Below, piece by piece: positions 17,684-26,483 of a stretch of DNA of 64,000 nucleotides. The notes under the pieces were generated by a model. That model worked only from the letters and a program-made list of their open reading frames with translations. It was not told where the DNA came from and searched no databases. The position numbers and the translations under genes were made by a program. The stretch is from J027 sp034437655. Its GTDB lineage: Bacteria > Chloroflexota > Anaerolineae > Aggregatilineales > J027. How positions within the stretch are numbered: the first letter of the stretch is position 1; every line of letters begins with the position of its first letter. The stretch covers positions 1 to 64,000 of the forward strand of contig DAOTTU010000085.1 in the NCBI GenBank assembly GCA_034437655.1. Reading direction: 5' to 3'.

Positions 17684-18103
17684 CTAAAACGGGATATCGT
17701 CTTCAGTATATTCCTGCTGATAGTCGCTGCTGCCACTCCCACTATCACTGTAGCTCCGACCACCACCACCTTCATCTGAACGGCTCAAGAAACGGACATC
17801 ACGCGCCGTTACATCCAGAGACGCACGTGCCTGCCCATCTCGACTGGTGTAAGCATTGGATTCAACTTCACCGGTCACCATGACCATCATACCTTTGCGG
17901 ACATAGGTGCTGCACGTTTCACCGAGTTGACGCCATGCCGAAATGCGAAACCAGGTTGTCTTCTCACGTTTCTCGTTAGTGTTACGATCTGTCCATGTTT
18001 TATTTACCGCCACGCTAAACGAACATACACCGGCACCGCTCGCCGTATAGCGCATTTCTGGGTCTTGACCAACGTTCCCAATGATCGTGATTTGCTGATA
18101 CAT
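17684..18103 (-). CDS. ssb: Single-stranded DNA-binding protein
   Basis: 139-residue SSB with an N-terminal OB fold (about 1-108; MYQQITIIGNVGQDPEMRYT at the start, WFRISAWRQLGE in the middle). A Gly/Ser-rich linker follows, then the acidic tip EDDIPF that docks replication and repair proteins. Typical length and architecture. It has its own promoter, which overlaps the end of the upstream cheA-like gene, and an AAAGGA ribosome binding site. Confidence 0.97.
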   Translation of the reverse strand: MYQQITIIGNVGQDPEMRYTASGAGVCSFSVAVNKTWTDRNTNEKREKTTWFRISAWRQLGETCSTYVRKGMMVMVTGEVESNAYTSRDGQARASLDVTARDVRFLSRSDEGGGGRSYSDSGSGSSDYQQEYTEDDIPF

Positions 18104-18138
18104 GCCTGTTGTTTCCTTTGTTAATTTTGAAGTCTTTT

Positions 18139-18167
18139 ATTATAGAACAAATGTTTAGCACCTACAA
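18139..18167 (-). promoter_or_regulatory. Promoter of ssb
   Basis: On the minus strand TTGTAG and a perfect TATAAT are separated by 17 bases. The -35 box lies in the last codons of the chemosensory kinase gene. This gives ssb transcription independent of that operon. Confidence 0.65.
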
Positions 18168-20486
18168 GAGACGCCTGATTGTTTCAAGCAGTTTATTCTG
18201 GTCAAAAACACCTTTCGGGATATAAGCATCTGCTCCAGCTCGCATCCCCCGCGCACGATGCTCGTCAGTGTCTAGCGACGTTACAAGGATAACGGGCAAC
18301 TGTTGCCATGTCGATTCTTGCCGCACACGTTCGGTCAATTCAAATCCGTTCATCAGCGGCATTTCAACATCACTTAATACCAGATTTACCTTATGATTTG
18401 CAAGCGCATCAAGCGCTTCAACACCATGCGTTGCCGTGATGACTTCATAACCAGCCGCCTCAAGAATATTTTTTTGCAACGTGCGTGTCGTGATACTGTC
18501 ATCAACCACCAGAATGCGTGGTGTTGCAGTGGTTGCAACCGATGCTGAGGTAGGTCGGTCACGCTCACTCGAAAGTGACATATGGCGTGTGATGGCGCTC
18601 TTTACCAGATCATTCGGATTCAAGATCAATACAACACGTCCATCTGCTAGCAACGTTGCCCCGCTGACGTTGCGAACACGGATCAATTCATGATTGAGTT
18701 GGCGCAGAACCATCTCCTGTTCAGAGATAATATCGTTGACCAGAAAGGCTTGCAATTGATCAGCGGCATTGATGACGACGACCAGCATATCGTCTTTGGC
18801 TTCCGGGTTGTTTTGTGGACGTTCAAGGATGTCTGCAAGCGATACCACAGGTACAGGACGGTTATCAACAGACGCCATCAGCATCCCCTGTACAGTGAAC
18901 CGTTCCAGCTCTCCAAACCTCAGCACACGTACCACAACACTGGTAGGAATAGCATAAAGTTCACTACCAACCCGCGTTAACATACAGTGCATCGTACTGA
19001 GCGATACAGGTACGATGATTTCAAATGTGCTGCCAACGCCGCGTGTACTCTGGATTTGGATATTTCCTTGCAAGGCTTCGATATGCTGGCGCACGACATC
19101 CAACCCGACCCCACGCCCAGAAACGACGCTGACTTCGGTGCTGGTACTCATGCCCGGTTGCAGCAATAAGTCCATCATGTCTGCTTCGCTGAGTTGTTCA
19201 GGCTCCGCGTTATCAAGCAGACCAATCGCCTGCGCACGCTGTTGCACCCGCGCGACGTCAATACCCCGCCCATCGTCATTAACCAGTATGTGGACTTTAT
19301 TGCCGCGTTGGAACAGCGAAATCAAAATTACCCCCTGTGCTGTTTTACCTGCTGTAACCCGCTCCGTTGCTGGCTCAATACCATGATCTACCGCATTGCG
19401 TAGGATATGCATCAAGGGATCCTTGAGAGCTTCTAACACTTGTTTATCCAGTTCGACCCGTGTCCCAACCACCTGCAACAAGACTTCTTTATCTAAATCA
19501 CGTGCCAGATCACGCACAGTGCGTTGTAAGCCGCTTAAAATGGTTTCGAAGGGCAATAGTCGGACATTTCGAACATTACGCTGTAGGGCGTCTGTAGTCA
19601 AGCCGAGGTTAAGACTATCATCGTGCAAGGCTCGCTCCGCATTGACTAATGCCCGCCCTGCCTTACGCATAAATTGTTGGGTCTCTTGCAGAAATCCTAA
19701 CAGCGGCGTGACATCATCTGGCATATCGTCGTGTTCGTCTGGCAATAGGTACTGCTTGTCTTGCTCACTACTCCGTAGCAGGCGAATATAGTGTGTGTGA
19801 AAACGCCGCCAGCGTTGCTGCCACTGCTGATATTGCCGCCGCAATAGCGACAGTTCCTCGGCACGCTGCTCAATGTTCATCCGTGAGACCAGTATATTGC
19901 TGACATCCGTCATCAGGGCGTCAACACGTGAAATCGGGACACGAATTGTTGCGTCGTAGCTAGCGTCGGTTGCTGTGCGTAGCATGTTCTCCACACCCGG
20001 CGTTGTTGCGGTTGACGGTGGTTCTGAATCCGACGCTGTAGCTATCAACGTTGCAGACTCGTGTGTTTCTGTTGTCGTCTGCGCAGGTTGGTCTGTTGCA
20101 CCCACGCCGAGCAATTGCTGAATAGCATTACTCACGGCTTGTGTATCAACACTGTCGCCATTCAATAGCACCTGAACTGCGTCGAGTCCATCATAGAGTA
20201 CATCGGCTACATCTGGCACCAGCTCAAGTGTCCTCTGGCGAACCGCATTAAACGCAGATTCAATCGCATGAGCAACTTGCTCAATCTGACTTGCCTGAAC
20301 GGTACGCGCTGCACCTTTTAAGCTGTGTGCAGCCCGAAAAAGTTCATCGACTGCGGTTTTCGGCGGAACGGTTGCTGCGTCTGCTTCAAGCTGCAATAGT
20401 ATCTGGTTCATTTTTTCCAGATGCTCGGCCGCTTCGATTTGGAACAATGCCAGCAACTTCTTGTATTGAGGGTCCAATTCACTCAT
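18162..20486 (-). CDS. CheA-like hybrid histidine kinase with C-terminal receiver
   Basis: Chemosensory kinase of 774 residues. Domains in order: Hpt (1-110, phospho-acceptor His in AAHSLKGAARTV), a variable linker, dimerisation helices (about 165-300), and a CheA-type HATPase domain (about 300-480). The HATPase carries HILRNAVDHGIE, DDGRGID and GRGVGLDVV. A CheW-like coupling domain (about 485-620) and a receiver (about 645-774; VVDDS, acceptor Asp in LVLSDVEMP) follow. No CheY-binding P2 domain is obvious. The fused receiver could serve as phosphate sink or output. It is the last gene of the operon, overlapping the methyltransferase by 4 bases. Confidence 0.94.
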   Translation of the reverse strand: MSELDPQYKKLLALFQIEAAEHLEKMNQILLQLEADAATVPPKTAVDELFRAAHSLKGAARTVQASQIEQVAHAIESAFNAVRQRTLELVPDVADVLYDGLDAVQVLLNGDSVDTQAVSNAIQQLLGVGATDQPAQTTTETHESATLIATASDSEPPSTATTPGVENMLRTATDASYDATIRVPISRVDALMTDVSNILVSRMNIEQRAEELSLLRRQYQQWQQRWRRFHTHYIRLLRSSEQDKQYLLPDEHDDMPDDVTPLLGFLQETQQFMRKAGRALVNAERALHDDSLNLGLTTDALQRNVRNVRLLPFETILSGLQRTVRDLARDLDKEVLLQVVGTRVELDKQVLEALKDPLMHILRNAVDHGIEPATERVTAGKTAQGVILISLFQRGNKVHILVNDDGRGIDVARVQQRAQAIGLLDNAEPEQLSEADMMDLLLQPGMSTSTEVSVVSGRGVGLDVVRQHIEALQGNIQIQSTRGVGSTFEIIVPVSLSTMHCMLTRVGSELYAIPTSVVVRVLRFGELERFTVQGMLMASVDNRPVPVVSLADILERPQNNPEAKDDMLVVVINAADQLQAFLVNDIISEQEMVLRQLNHELIRVRNVSGATLLADGRVVLILNPNDLVKSAITRHMSLSSERDRPTSASVATTATPRILVVDDSITTRTLQKNILEAAGYEVITATHGVEALDALANHKVNLVLSDVEMPLMNGFELTERVRQESTWQQLPVILVTSLDTDEHRARGMRAGADAYIPKGVFDQNKLLETIRRLL

Positions 20487-21226
20487 AGGACTTTTCGCAT
20501 GACCAGTGTTAAGTTATCACCCGGCACGCCACGCAACGGACGCCCGTCATAATTGCCAAATCGTTCAATAATTTCAAAGCCAGTTGCATCCGCCAGCAAT
20601 CGTATTTCGGAGAGCGACGTGTGCCGAAAATAGAGACGCTGGTCACCAGAATAGCGTGTCTCAATCTGGCGCAGCGTATCGTAGGTACGGCCGTCTTCCC
20701 ACCTGAAGATATCACCATCGAAAGACATTCCCTGTTGACGAATAGCAGGAAAAATCGTGTCGAAAGCAAAAACGCCACCCTTGCGCAGATGTTGATTCAG
20801 GCGTTGAAAAAACGTAACCTGATCGCGCTGTGTCAAAATTGCAGGGAATGCCCAGTCAATCATCACACAAATGTCAAATTGACGGCTGAGATCAAGCTGC
20901 ACGACATCAGCAAGATAAAGTTCAACACGTTCAAAAACACTACTCTCGGTCAGGTGACGTTGCGCCCGACTCAAAAAATGTGGGTTCAGGTCTATAGCGA
21001 CGACTGCGTAGCCCTCAGCCGCAATTTGACACGTTATACGACCATTCCCACATGCCAATTCAAGCACTGTGGACTTTGGTGCGGTATGTCGCGCTAACAC
21101 GTCTCGCCAGAACGGCCAGTCTTCCAGCCAGTGAACTGGTTTGCGGGTTTCCCAGGCTTCACCAGAATACGAAGCCCAGCCAGAACGCTGCGCACTCTCG
21201 CTTTGCTCACTATGGGGTTGCACCAT
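20483..21226 (-). CDS. Class I SAM-dependent methyltransferase
   Basis: 247 residues with the Rossmann methyltransferase fold: motif I VLELACGNGRIT, acidic motif II (VVAIDLNP) and a post-I segment around ADVVQLDL. It does not resemble CheR, which has a distinct N-terminal helical domain and beta-subdomain. It sits inside the chemosensory operon, overlapping the MCP by 17 bases and CheA by 4, so its target may be the receptors, another partner, or an unrelated small molecule. The substrate cannot be read from the sequence. Confidence 0.88.
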   Translation of the reverse strand: MVQPHSEQSESAQRSGWASYSGEAWETRKPVHWLEDWPFWRDVLARHTAPKSTVLELACGNGRITCQIAAEGYAVVAIDLNPHFLSRAQRHLTESSVFERVELYLADVVQLDLSRQFDICVMIDWAFPAILTQRDQVTFFQRLNQHLRKGGVFAFDTIFPAIRQQGMSFDGDIFRWEDGRTYDTLRQIETRYSGDQRLYFRHTSLSEIRLLADATGFEIIERFGNYDGRPLRGVPGDNLTLVMRKVL

Positions 21227-22442
21227 TGCGGGTCTCCCGAAAAGGCTCTACAAGTTCGCTCAAATTGCGTGAAATCGTATTGAGTTCACGGGCGGCCCGT
21301 TCGACTGACATCGTGGATGATGTGGTCGATGCGGTTGCTTGTCGGATATTGTTCATTGCCGTCGCCAGTTGATCCATACCTACGGTCTGTTGACGTGTGC
21401 TGGCGGCAATTTGCACAGCGGCATAGGCGGCTTCTTCAATCGTTTCAGACAACTCGCGGATGCTGTCACCAGCACGATTGACCAACCCCACCCCCGCATC
21501 AACACCCTTGGTTCCTTCTTCCGTCACCATAACAGCACTGTTGGTTGCTTGTTGAATCTCGCTGAGCAAGTCGCGCACCTGATTGGTTGCATCTCGGCTT
21601 TGTTCGGCCAGATTACGAACCTCCATCGCCACCACCGCAAATCCTTTTCCTTCTTCGCCTGCACGCGCCGCCTCCACAGACGCATTCAACGCCAGAAGTT
21701 TTGATTGGTCTGCCAATGCAGATACGGTGGCAATGATCTCACCAATCTGCTGTGTATGCTCGGACAAAACGAGGATATTGTCAGCGATGCTTTCCACCCG
21801 CCGCCGAATGAGGTTCATTCCATCAATCGCATCGGTCACTGCTTGCTGACCAGCTTTGGAGACATTCACCGACGTTTGCGCCATTTCCGCCACTGCCGCT
21901 GCGCGTTCCGCCGTTTCAGTGACAGTAGCACGTACTTCTTGCACGGTGCTGCTGGTTTGCATTACGCTGGCGTCCTGATCGCTGGTGGTACCAATTTGCT
22001 CATTGGTCGCGTTCAAAATGACGTTAGATTTTTCGGCCACTGTATCGGCTAATGGCAAGATTTGTTCATAAACAGTCTGAATATCTGCCAGTAACGTGTT
22101 AAGGGATTTGTTCAACCGAGCAAGCGTTGGAAACCGGGCGGCCTGTTGTGGGGACAGGTCGATAGTGTCCGTATAGCGTCGATTTTCTAGACGTGACAGA
22201 AAGGTTGCAAGTTGCACATCAACCGCTTCGTCATACTGCTGGGGATTGATGAACAACGGCAAGCTGTCGGCCAAAAACCACGTCACGACGGCACTGAGGC
22301 CACCAACAACAAGCAACAGTCCGATGATTTCGTTCCGTAATGAAGTGCTGAGTTCTTCACCAAATAGCGCAATCAAAACGGCGCTAATGACAACAGGTAT
22401 TGCCGCAATGAGGACCAGAATCGCACGGGTGTCTGTTTGCAT
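21210..22442 (-). CDS. Methyl-accepting chemotaxis-type receptor (two TM helices)
   Basis: 410 residues. Two membrane helices near the N-terminus (about 8-27 and 39-58) are separated by only about ten residues, so there is almost no extracytoplasmic sensor domain. A HAMP-like or helical linker follows, then a long MCP signalling coiled coil (about 140-400). The hairpin tip reads EEGKGFAVVAMEVRNLAEQS, which contacts CheA and CheW. The input is therefore probably cytoplasmic, membrane-borne, or from a partner. It starts 6 bases after the neighbouring receptor. Confidence 0.92.
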   Translation of the reverse strand: MQTDTRAILVLIAAIPVVISAVLIALFGEELSTSLRNEIIGLLLVVGGLSAVVTWFLADSLPLFINPQQYDEAVDVQLATFLSRLENRRYTDTIDLSPQQAARFPTLARLNKSLNTLLADIQTVYEQILPLADTVAEKSNVILNATNEQIGTTSDQDASVMQTSSTVQEVRATVTETAERAAAVAEMAQTSVNVSKAGQQAVTDAIDGMNLIRRRVESIADNILVLSEHTQQIGEIIATVSALADQSKLLALNASVEAARAGEEGKGFAVVAMEVRNLAEQSRDATNQVRDLLSEIQQATNSAVMVTEEGTKGVDAGVGLVNRAGDSIRELSETIEEAAYAAVQIAASTRQQTVGMDQLATAMNNIRQATASTTSSTMSVERAARELNTISRNLSELVEPFRETRNGATP

Positions 22443-22448
22443 GGTGTA

Positions 22449-23855
22449 CTATTCCGCCTGCACTTGTAGAATAAGCCGTTGGATGTTTTCAGAAAGGTTT
22501 TGTGCCATCAAAATAGACGCCTGGCTTTGCATAACGCTCTGGTTTAAGCGCCGAAACGTCTGCAACATCTGTGTCGTTTGTTGTTGATAACGCGCGATGT
22601 CTTCCGCCATTGTAGTGACCTCAGTGTTAGTGTCCTGCATGGTCATTTCGATACTGGCAACGGTGCTTTTGAGGTGTTCAGCCTGACGAACCCCTGCATT
22701 TACACTGCCCGTGGTGGTTTCAGTGATGGAAAGCGCTCGCGCCGACGCACCATGAATCGACCGCAATATTGTTTTCATTGACTGCGTAGCCTGCCGCGAC
22801 TGATCCGCAAGATCACGTACTTCATCGGCCACAATGGAAAACCCGCGTCCATGCTCACCTGCACGTGCTGCTTCAATCTGTGCGTTGAGCGCCAGGAAAT
22901 TCGACTGCGTTGAAATATCAGAAACCGACATCACAATATCACCCGCCCGTTTTAGGTCGCTGGCAAGTTGTGTGATAGATTCCCCCACCTCAATCACTGC
23001 TTGCTGGCTACTCTGTATTTCTGTCATCGCTACCTGCGCGGTGCTTTGTCCGTCCTCAAGTTGAAGAACGCTCTGCTGCAGAGCGTTTTCCGTGTTCGAC
23101 AGACGTTGTTGAATACTGTCCAAGCCATCTACCAATGTTTTCTGTAAAGACAGTGTTTGATCGATCAATACCGACTGTTCAGCGGTTGCTTCAACCTGCT
23201 GTTGTAAAACAGTGCGTACCGTTTCGGCATGTTGTTGAATCTCCTCACGCTGTTCTTGTGTTACAGCCGAAGCAAGCTGAATAGGGGCCAGTGTCATTGA
23301 GGCCTGCTGTCCTGATGCTTCTGTAGTCGGCTGGCGAGCAGTAGACCGTTCCAGTGATACAGGCGTTTTTTTGCTTTGATCGCCACCAACAGGTACAGTA
23401 TCGGTTATAAGAGCTGGCAAATTCACGGCAACCCCTGCCAGCCAGAACAAAAATGGCAGCAGCACAATATCATCGGCAACAACAATACCACCTACCGCAT
23501 ATGTCACAATAGGCAGAACCAAGAGCGCCGAAACGCCCCACAATTTTTCGTTTGTTGGAACATCATTCGACGCCGTGATAGCCAATACCAACAACGGCAT
23601 AGCGACACACAGCATATACCACCCGACTTCATGGTCAATACGAGAAATCGCCACCAATAGCGCCACGCCAAAGCTACCGACTACCCCGCCAAGTTGTGTT
23701 TTGCCGTTCAAGTAACGTTCCGTCGCCAGTGGAACCAGGATGAATAATAGTGATAACCCTGCGCGCAGTACGTTGATGTTGCCAATCGTAAGTACTAAGG
23801 TCAGCCAAAGCACCGCGCCACACAGCACATACCGTTGTGTCATGCTCAACATCAT
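22449..23855 (-). CDS. Methyl-accepting chemotaxis-type receptor (six TM helices)
   Basis: 468 residues. The N-terminal third has about six hydrophobic segments with short loops, which suggests an integral membrane sensor domain. The MCP signalling domain follows (tip GEHGRGFSIVADEVRDLADQS). The start is the ATG that overlaps the cheW stop (TGATG), with GAGGAG 8 bases upstream. A TTG one codon earlier is possible. It is the second gene of the operon. Confidence 0.9.
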   Translation of the reverse strand: MMLSMTQRYVLCGAVLWLTLVLTIGNINVLRAGLSLLFILVPLATERYLNGKTQLGGVVGSFGVALLVAISRIDHEVGWYMLCVAMPLLVLAITASNDVPTNEKLWGVSALLVLPIVTYAVGGIVVADDIVLLPFLFWLAGVAVNLPALITDTVPVGGDQSKKTPVSLERSTARQPTTEASGQQASMTLAPIQLASAVTQEQREEIQQHAETVRTVLQQQVEATAEQSVLIDQTLSLQKTLVDGLDSIQQRLSNTENALQQSVLQLEDGQSTAQVAMTEIQSSQQAVIEVGESITQLASDLKRAGDIVMSVSDISTQSNFLALNAQIEAARAGEHGRGFSIVADEVRDLADQSRQATQSMKTILRSIHGASARALSITETTTGSVNAGVRQAEHLKSTVASIEMTMQDTNTEVTTMAEDIARYQQQTTQMLQTFRRLNQSVMQSQASILMAQNLSENIQRLILQVQAE

Positions 23856-24442
23856 CAACGTGGCTCCTCATCAATATATAAGCGTGGATCAGTCAGCAGG
23901 CTATCCAGATCAAGCACCGCCACCCCATCCGCCAGAATTGTAGTCACGTATGGATACACATAGTCCTGCTCTGGCAGCAACTCAATGGGTTGATGAAGGT
24001 CGGTCAATGTACCAACTTCGTCAACGAGAATGGCAAGGCTCAGATTTTGCCCGGCAACAACAATCACATGCTGTTGTGCTGTTGTGCTGTCCGCAGTTGA
24101 AACCTCAAAAAAGGCCGCCAGATCAAGCAAAGTAATAATGCGCCCATTGATATTCGCGACGCCTCGATAAAAACGCGGCACACACGGCACAGGGGTAATG
24201 TGCTTAACTTTTGTCACGTTCCGTATATGTTCAACCGCGACAGCATACCGTTCGCCGCTAACAGTAAATGTGAGTAACGCAGCGTGGGACGTTTCCGTGT
24301 ACTTATCTCGACTACGTTCTGCGAATTGCAAAGCGCGTCGTTCCAGGAGTTCTTCCCGTTGGGTTGCGCTGTCGTTACGTGACAATAACTGTTCAGCGTC
24401 CTGCAAATAGCGGTGAGCGTCTTGCCAGAATTTATTAGCCAT
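23855..24442 (-). CDS. CheW-like coupling protein
   Basis: 195 residues. A helical N-terminal extension of about 60 residues precedes a CheW domain (LLTFTVSGERYAVAVEHIRN; GVANINGRIITLLDLAAFF) that would link the receptors to the CheA-like kinase. The ATG at 24442 is chosen because a GAAG-rich ribosome binding site lies in front of it. An earlier in-frame ATG would fall inside the terminator of the preceding gene. First gene of the chemosensory operon. No CheY, CheB or CheR gene accompanies it here. Confidence 0.9.
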   Translation of the reverse strand: MANKFWQDAHRYLQDAEQLLSRNDSATQREELLERRALQFAERSRDKYTETSHAALLTFTVSGERYAVAVEHIRNVTKVKHITPVPCVPRFYRGVANINGRIITLLDLAAFFEVSTADSTTAQQHVIVVAGQNLSLAILVDEVGTLTDLHQPIELLPEQDYVYPYVTTILADGVAVLDLDSLLTDPRLYIDEEPR

Positions 24443-24476
24443 GACCATCTTCTTCACGATAAGTTCGTCTGACAAC

Positions 24477-24503
24477 AAAAAACACCGAAGCGTGTCTCGG
24501 TGT
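24477..24503 (-). terminator. Terminator downstream of the DtxR-family gene
   Basis: On the minus strand ACACCGA and TCGGTGT pair around an 8-base loop and are followed by six T residues. It separates the metal regulator from the chemosensory operon. Confidence 0.8.
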
Positions 24504-24540
24504 CCCCATCATATATTAAGCGCATGGCTTCCCACAAATG

Positions 24541-25209
24541 TCAGGCATCAGCCACAGCAACACGCAGGATTTCTGCCAGTTCAGCCCCAACAACCTGTTC
24601 ATCACGCCCAATCCGTAAGCGCAACGGCCCGTTAAATGGCGCACGATTAAGCAACGAAATTGCTGTGCCGGGTGTTAAACCCAATTCTGCCAGATACACC
24701 AACTTTTCGGCGTCATGCGTTTTGACACGGCTGACAATCAATTCAGCCGGAGGTTCGACCTCTGTCAATGGCCTATCGTCCACATATTCAATGTACCCTT
24801 CATTGGAAGGAATCGGTTCCCCATGCGGGCAACGGGCTGGCATACCAGCCATTGCTTCCATCCGTGCAGCAAGGCGGTCGCTAAGCACAGGGCCAAGCTC
24901 ATCAGCTTCATCATGGACTTCATGCCAGCCAAAGCCCATCACCTTGACCAGAAAAATTTCTGCCAAACGATGCCGTCGAATAGATTTCAAGGCTTCGCGC
25001 TCACCACTTGGCGTTAGACACATACCGTGATAAGGTTCATGGTCAACATACCCTGCCTCACGTAGCCGTGTCGCCATTCTGGCCACCGCAGGGGCTGTCA
25101 CACCCATTGCTTCGGCCAATGCCGACGTACTGACATACGGCGCGTCCTGGTACGACGCAATGCGGTATGCTTCTGCGAGATATTCCTGCATTACCGTACT
25201 GATAGTCAT
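24541..25209 (-). CDS. DtxR/MntR-family metal-dependent transcriptional regulator
   Basis: 222 residues. The N-terminal winged helix (about 1-65; VSTSALAEAMGVTAPAVARM as recognition region) is followed by the metal-binding dimerisation domain (about 66-140). That domain has the conserved RRHRLAEIFL and WHEVHDEADELGPVLSDRL segments whose His, Glu and Cys/His residues bind Fe2+ or Mn2+. A C-terminal SH3-like FeoA domain (about 150-220) completes a full-length IdeR/DtxR-type protein. It likely represses metal uptake genes elsewhere. It has its own promoter and a leader with an inverted repeat. Confidence 0.93.
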   Translation of the reverse strand: MTISTVMQEYLAEAYRIASYQDAPYVSTSALAEAMGVTAPAVARMATRLREAGYVDHEPYHGMCLTPSGEREALKSIRRHRLAEIFLVKVMGFGWHEVHDEADELGPVLSDRLAARMEAMAGMPARCPHGEPIPSNEGYIEYVDDRPLTEVEPPAELIVSRVKTHDAEKLVYLAELGLTPGTAISLLNRAPFNGPLRLRIGRDEQVVGAELAEILRVAVADA

Positions 25210-25232
25210 ATTTTCTTATCTCTGCCCAGTTT

Positions 25233-25250
25233 GCATCGGCAGAGCGATGC
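25233..25250. repeat. Inverted repeat in the leader of the DtxR-family gene
   Basis: GCATCG and CGATGC flank 6 bases, between the promoter and the start codon of the metal regulator. It could be an autoregulatory operator or an mRNA hairpin. Confidence 0.35.
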
Positions 25251-25295
25251 CTTGTCTACAACTTGCACAATTACACTTAACGTCTTCTATGGTTT

Positions 25296-25324
25296 ATCAT
25301 AATAAAAAAGATATTGATTTGCAA
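25296..25324 (-). promoter_or_regulatory. Promoter of the DtxR-family gene
   Basis: TTGCAA and TATGAT on the minus strand are 17 bases apart in a very AT-rich stretch. The leader would be about 80 bases. Confidence 0.6.
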
Positions 25325-25350
25325 AATATTTGGGCATACCTCGTGAAACC

Positions 25351-26367
25351 TTAATTTTCTGGTGTAGCCCGTTGCCCATCGGCTGTAACTTCAGCAGCAA
25401 GTGTCACAATTACAGCATTATCGACATATAATTCAACCGTGTATTCGCCAAGACCCCACCCGCTGCTGGGTGGCTGGATGCGAACATTACGACGCCCTTC
25501 CCCAATCACAACTTCTTGAGTTTGAACCACCTCTCCGCTAGACGTATCGACCACACGTAATTCGAGCAAAGTCGATGGGTCAACACGTTCTCCCGGGCGA
25601 AAGCGCACACCAATCGGTTCCTGGGGCGCAAAGACTGTACCAGTTTCAATGCGGCTGGTGCCCAGAAACAATATTTCAGCATCAGCGATAATGGTTGTCT
25701 CGATAGCAATCGCCGTCTCCGTTCCAGCAAAAACAGTCGCACGAACTGCAACAGTTGCTACAGAGAGGGTATTTTCACGGAAGACAGTTGCAGCCTCGAC
25801 TTCTATAGCATCACGAGTCTCCTGCTCAGCAACTGTAAGGTCTGCTTCCTGGCTATCAATGTACGCCAATCCCAGAATAGCCCCAATCCCGATTAATGCC
25901 AGCAAGCCAACAGTCTGGATGAACCGCAATACCAGACGCCGCCCGGGACCAAGATAAGCATTGGGCAATGTCGTATTGTCCTTGCGCCGACGTTGTCTGG
26001 TTACGCGCTGCGCAGGTTGAACAGGGTCCAGGACATCACTGATATTCTCAAGGGCACTATCAACTTCACGCGCTTTGCGTTGTGCTTCTTCCGCTAGTTG
26101 TTCAGCCTGTAAAAGGTCCGCGCTACTGCTGTATAGCTCGATATCATGCTTTGCCGCTAGTTTGCGCCCATATTCATTAGAAGGGTCCAGCCGCAACACA
26201 TTCCGCACACTAATTTCAAACTGTTCACGGTCAGCAGCACAGCGTGTCAGGCAAAGCCATGCTTTTATGTTATCCTGATTGGTACGTAGCTCTTGTAGGA
26301 CAATACGCCGTGCTGTTGACGTTTGCCCGGCTTTGATCAAGTCAACTGCTTGTTGAAGGTCCGTCAT
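25351..26367 (-). CDS. TPR-like N-terminal, single-pass membrane protein, unknown
   Basis: 338 residues. The first 75 look like two TPR-type helical repeats (AVDLIKAGQTSTARRIVLQE; AWLCLTRCAADREQFEISVR). A charged coiled segment is followed by one membrane helix at about 145-163. The outer part has a Thr/Ala/Val-rich helix, then a beta-sandwich-like domain (about 225-330; LELRVVDTSSGEVVQTQEVV). The topology suggests a cytoplasmic scaffold joined to an extracytoplasmic domain. It is divergent from the TIR-domain gene, with 116 bases between starts. No function is assigned. Confidence 0.75.
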   Translation of the reverse strand: MTDLQQAVDLIKAGQTSTARRIVLQELRTNQDNIKAWLCLTRCAADREQFEISVRNVLRLDPSNEYGRKLAAKHDIELYSSSADLLQAEQLAEEAQRKAREVDSALENISDVLDPVQPAQRVTRQRRRKDNTTLPNAYLGPGRRLVLRFIQTVGLLALIGIGAILGLAYIDSQEADLTVAEQETRDAIEVEAATVFRENTLSVATVAVRATVFAGTETAIAIETTIIADAEILFLGTSRIETGTVFAPQEPIGVRFRPGERVDPSTLLELRVVDTSSGEVVQTQEVVIGEGRRNVRIQPPSSGWGLGEYTVELYVDNAVIVTLAAEVTADGQRATPEN

Positions 26368-26483
26368 GGTTTTTTACCGTTTGCTTCTTTCCCCAGATGA
26401 TTTTATAGCTAATGCCAACGGCTTGAAAGTGTGATATTTTTGAACGCAATGCATCGCGCATAGTGGAGGTGTAGCCGCATACC

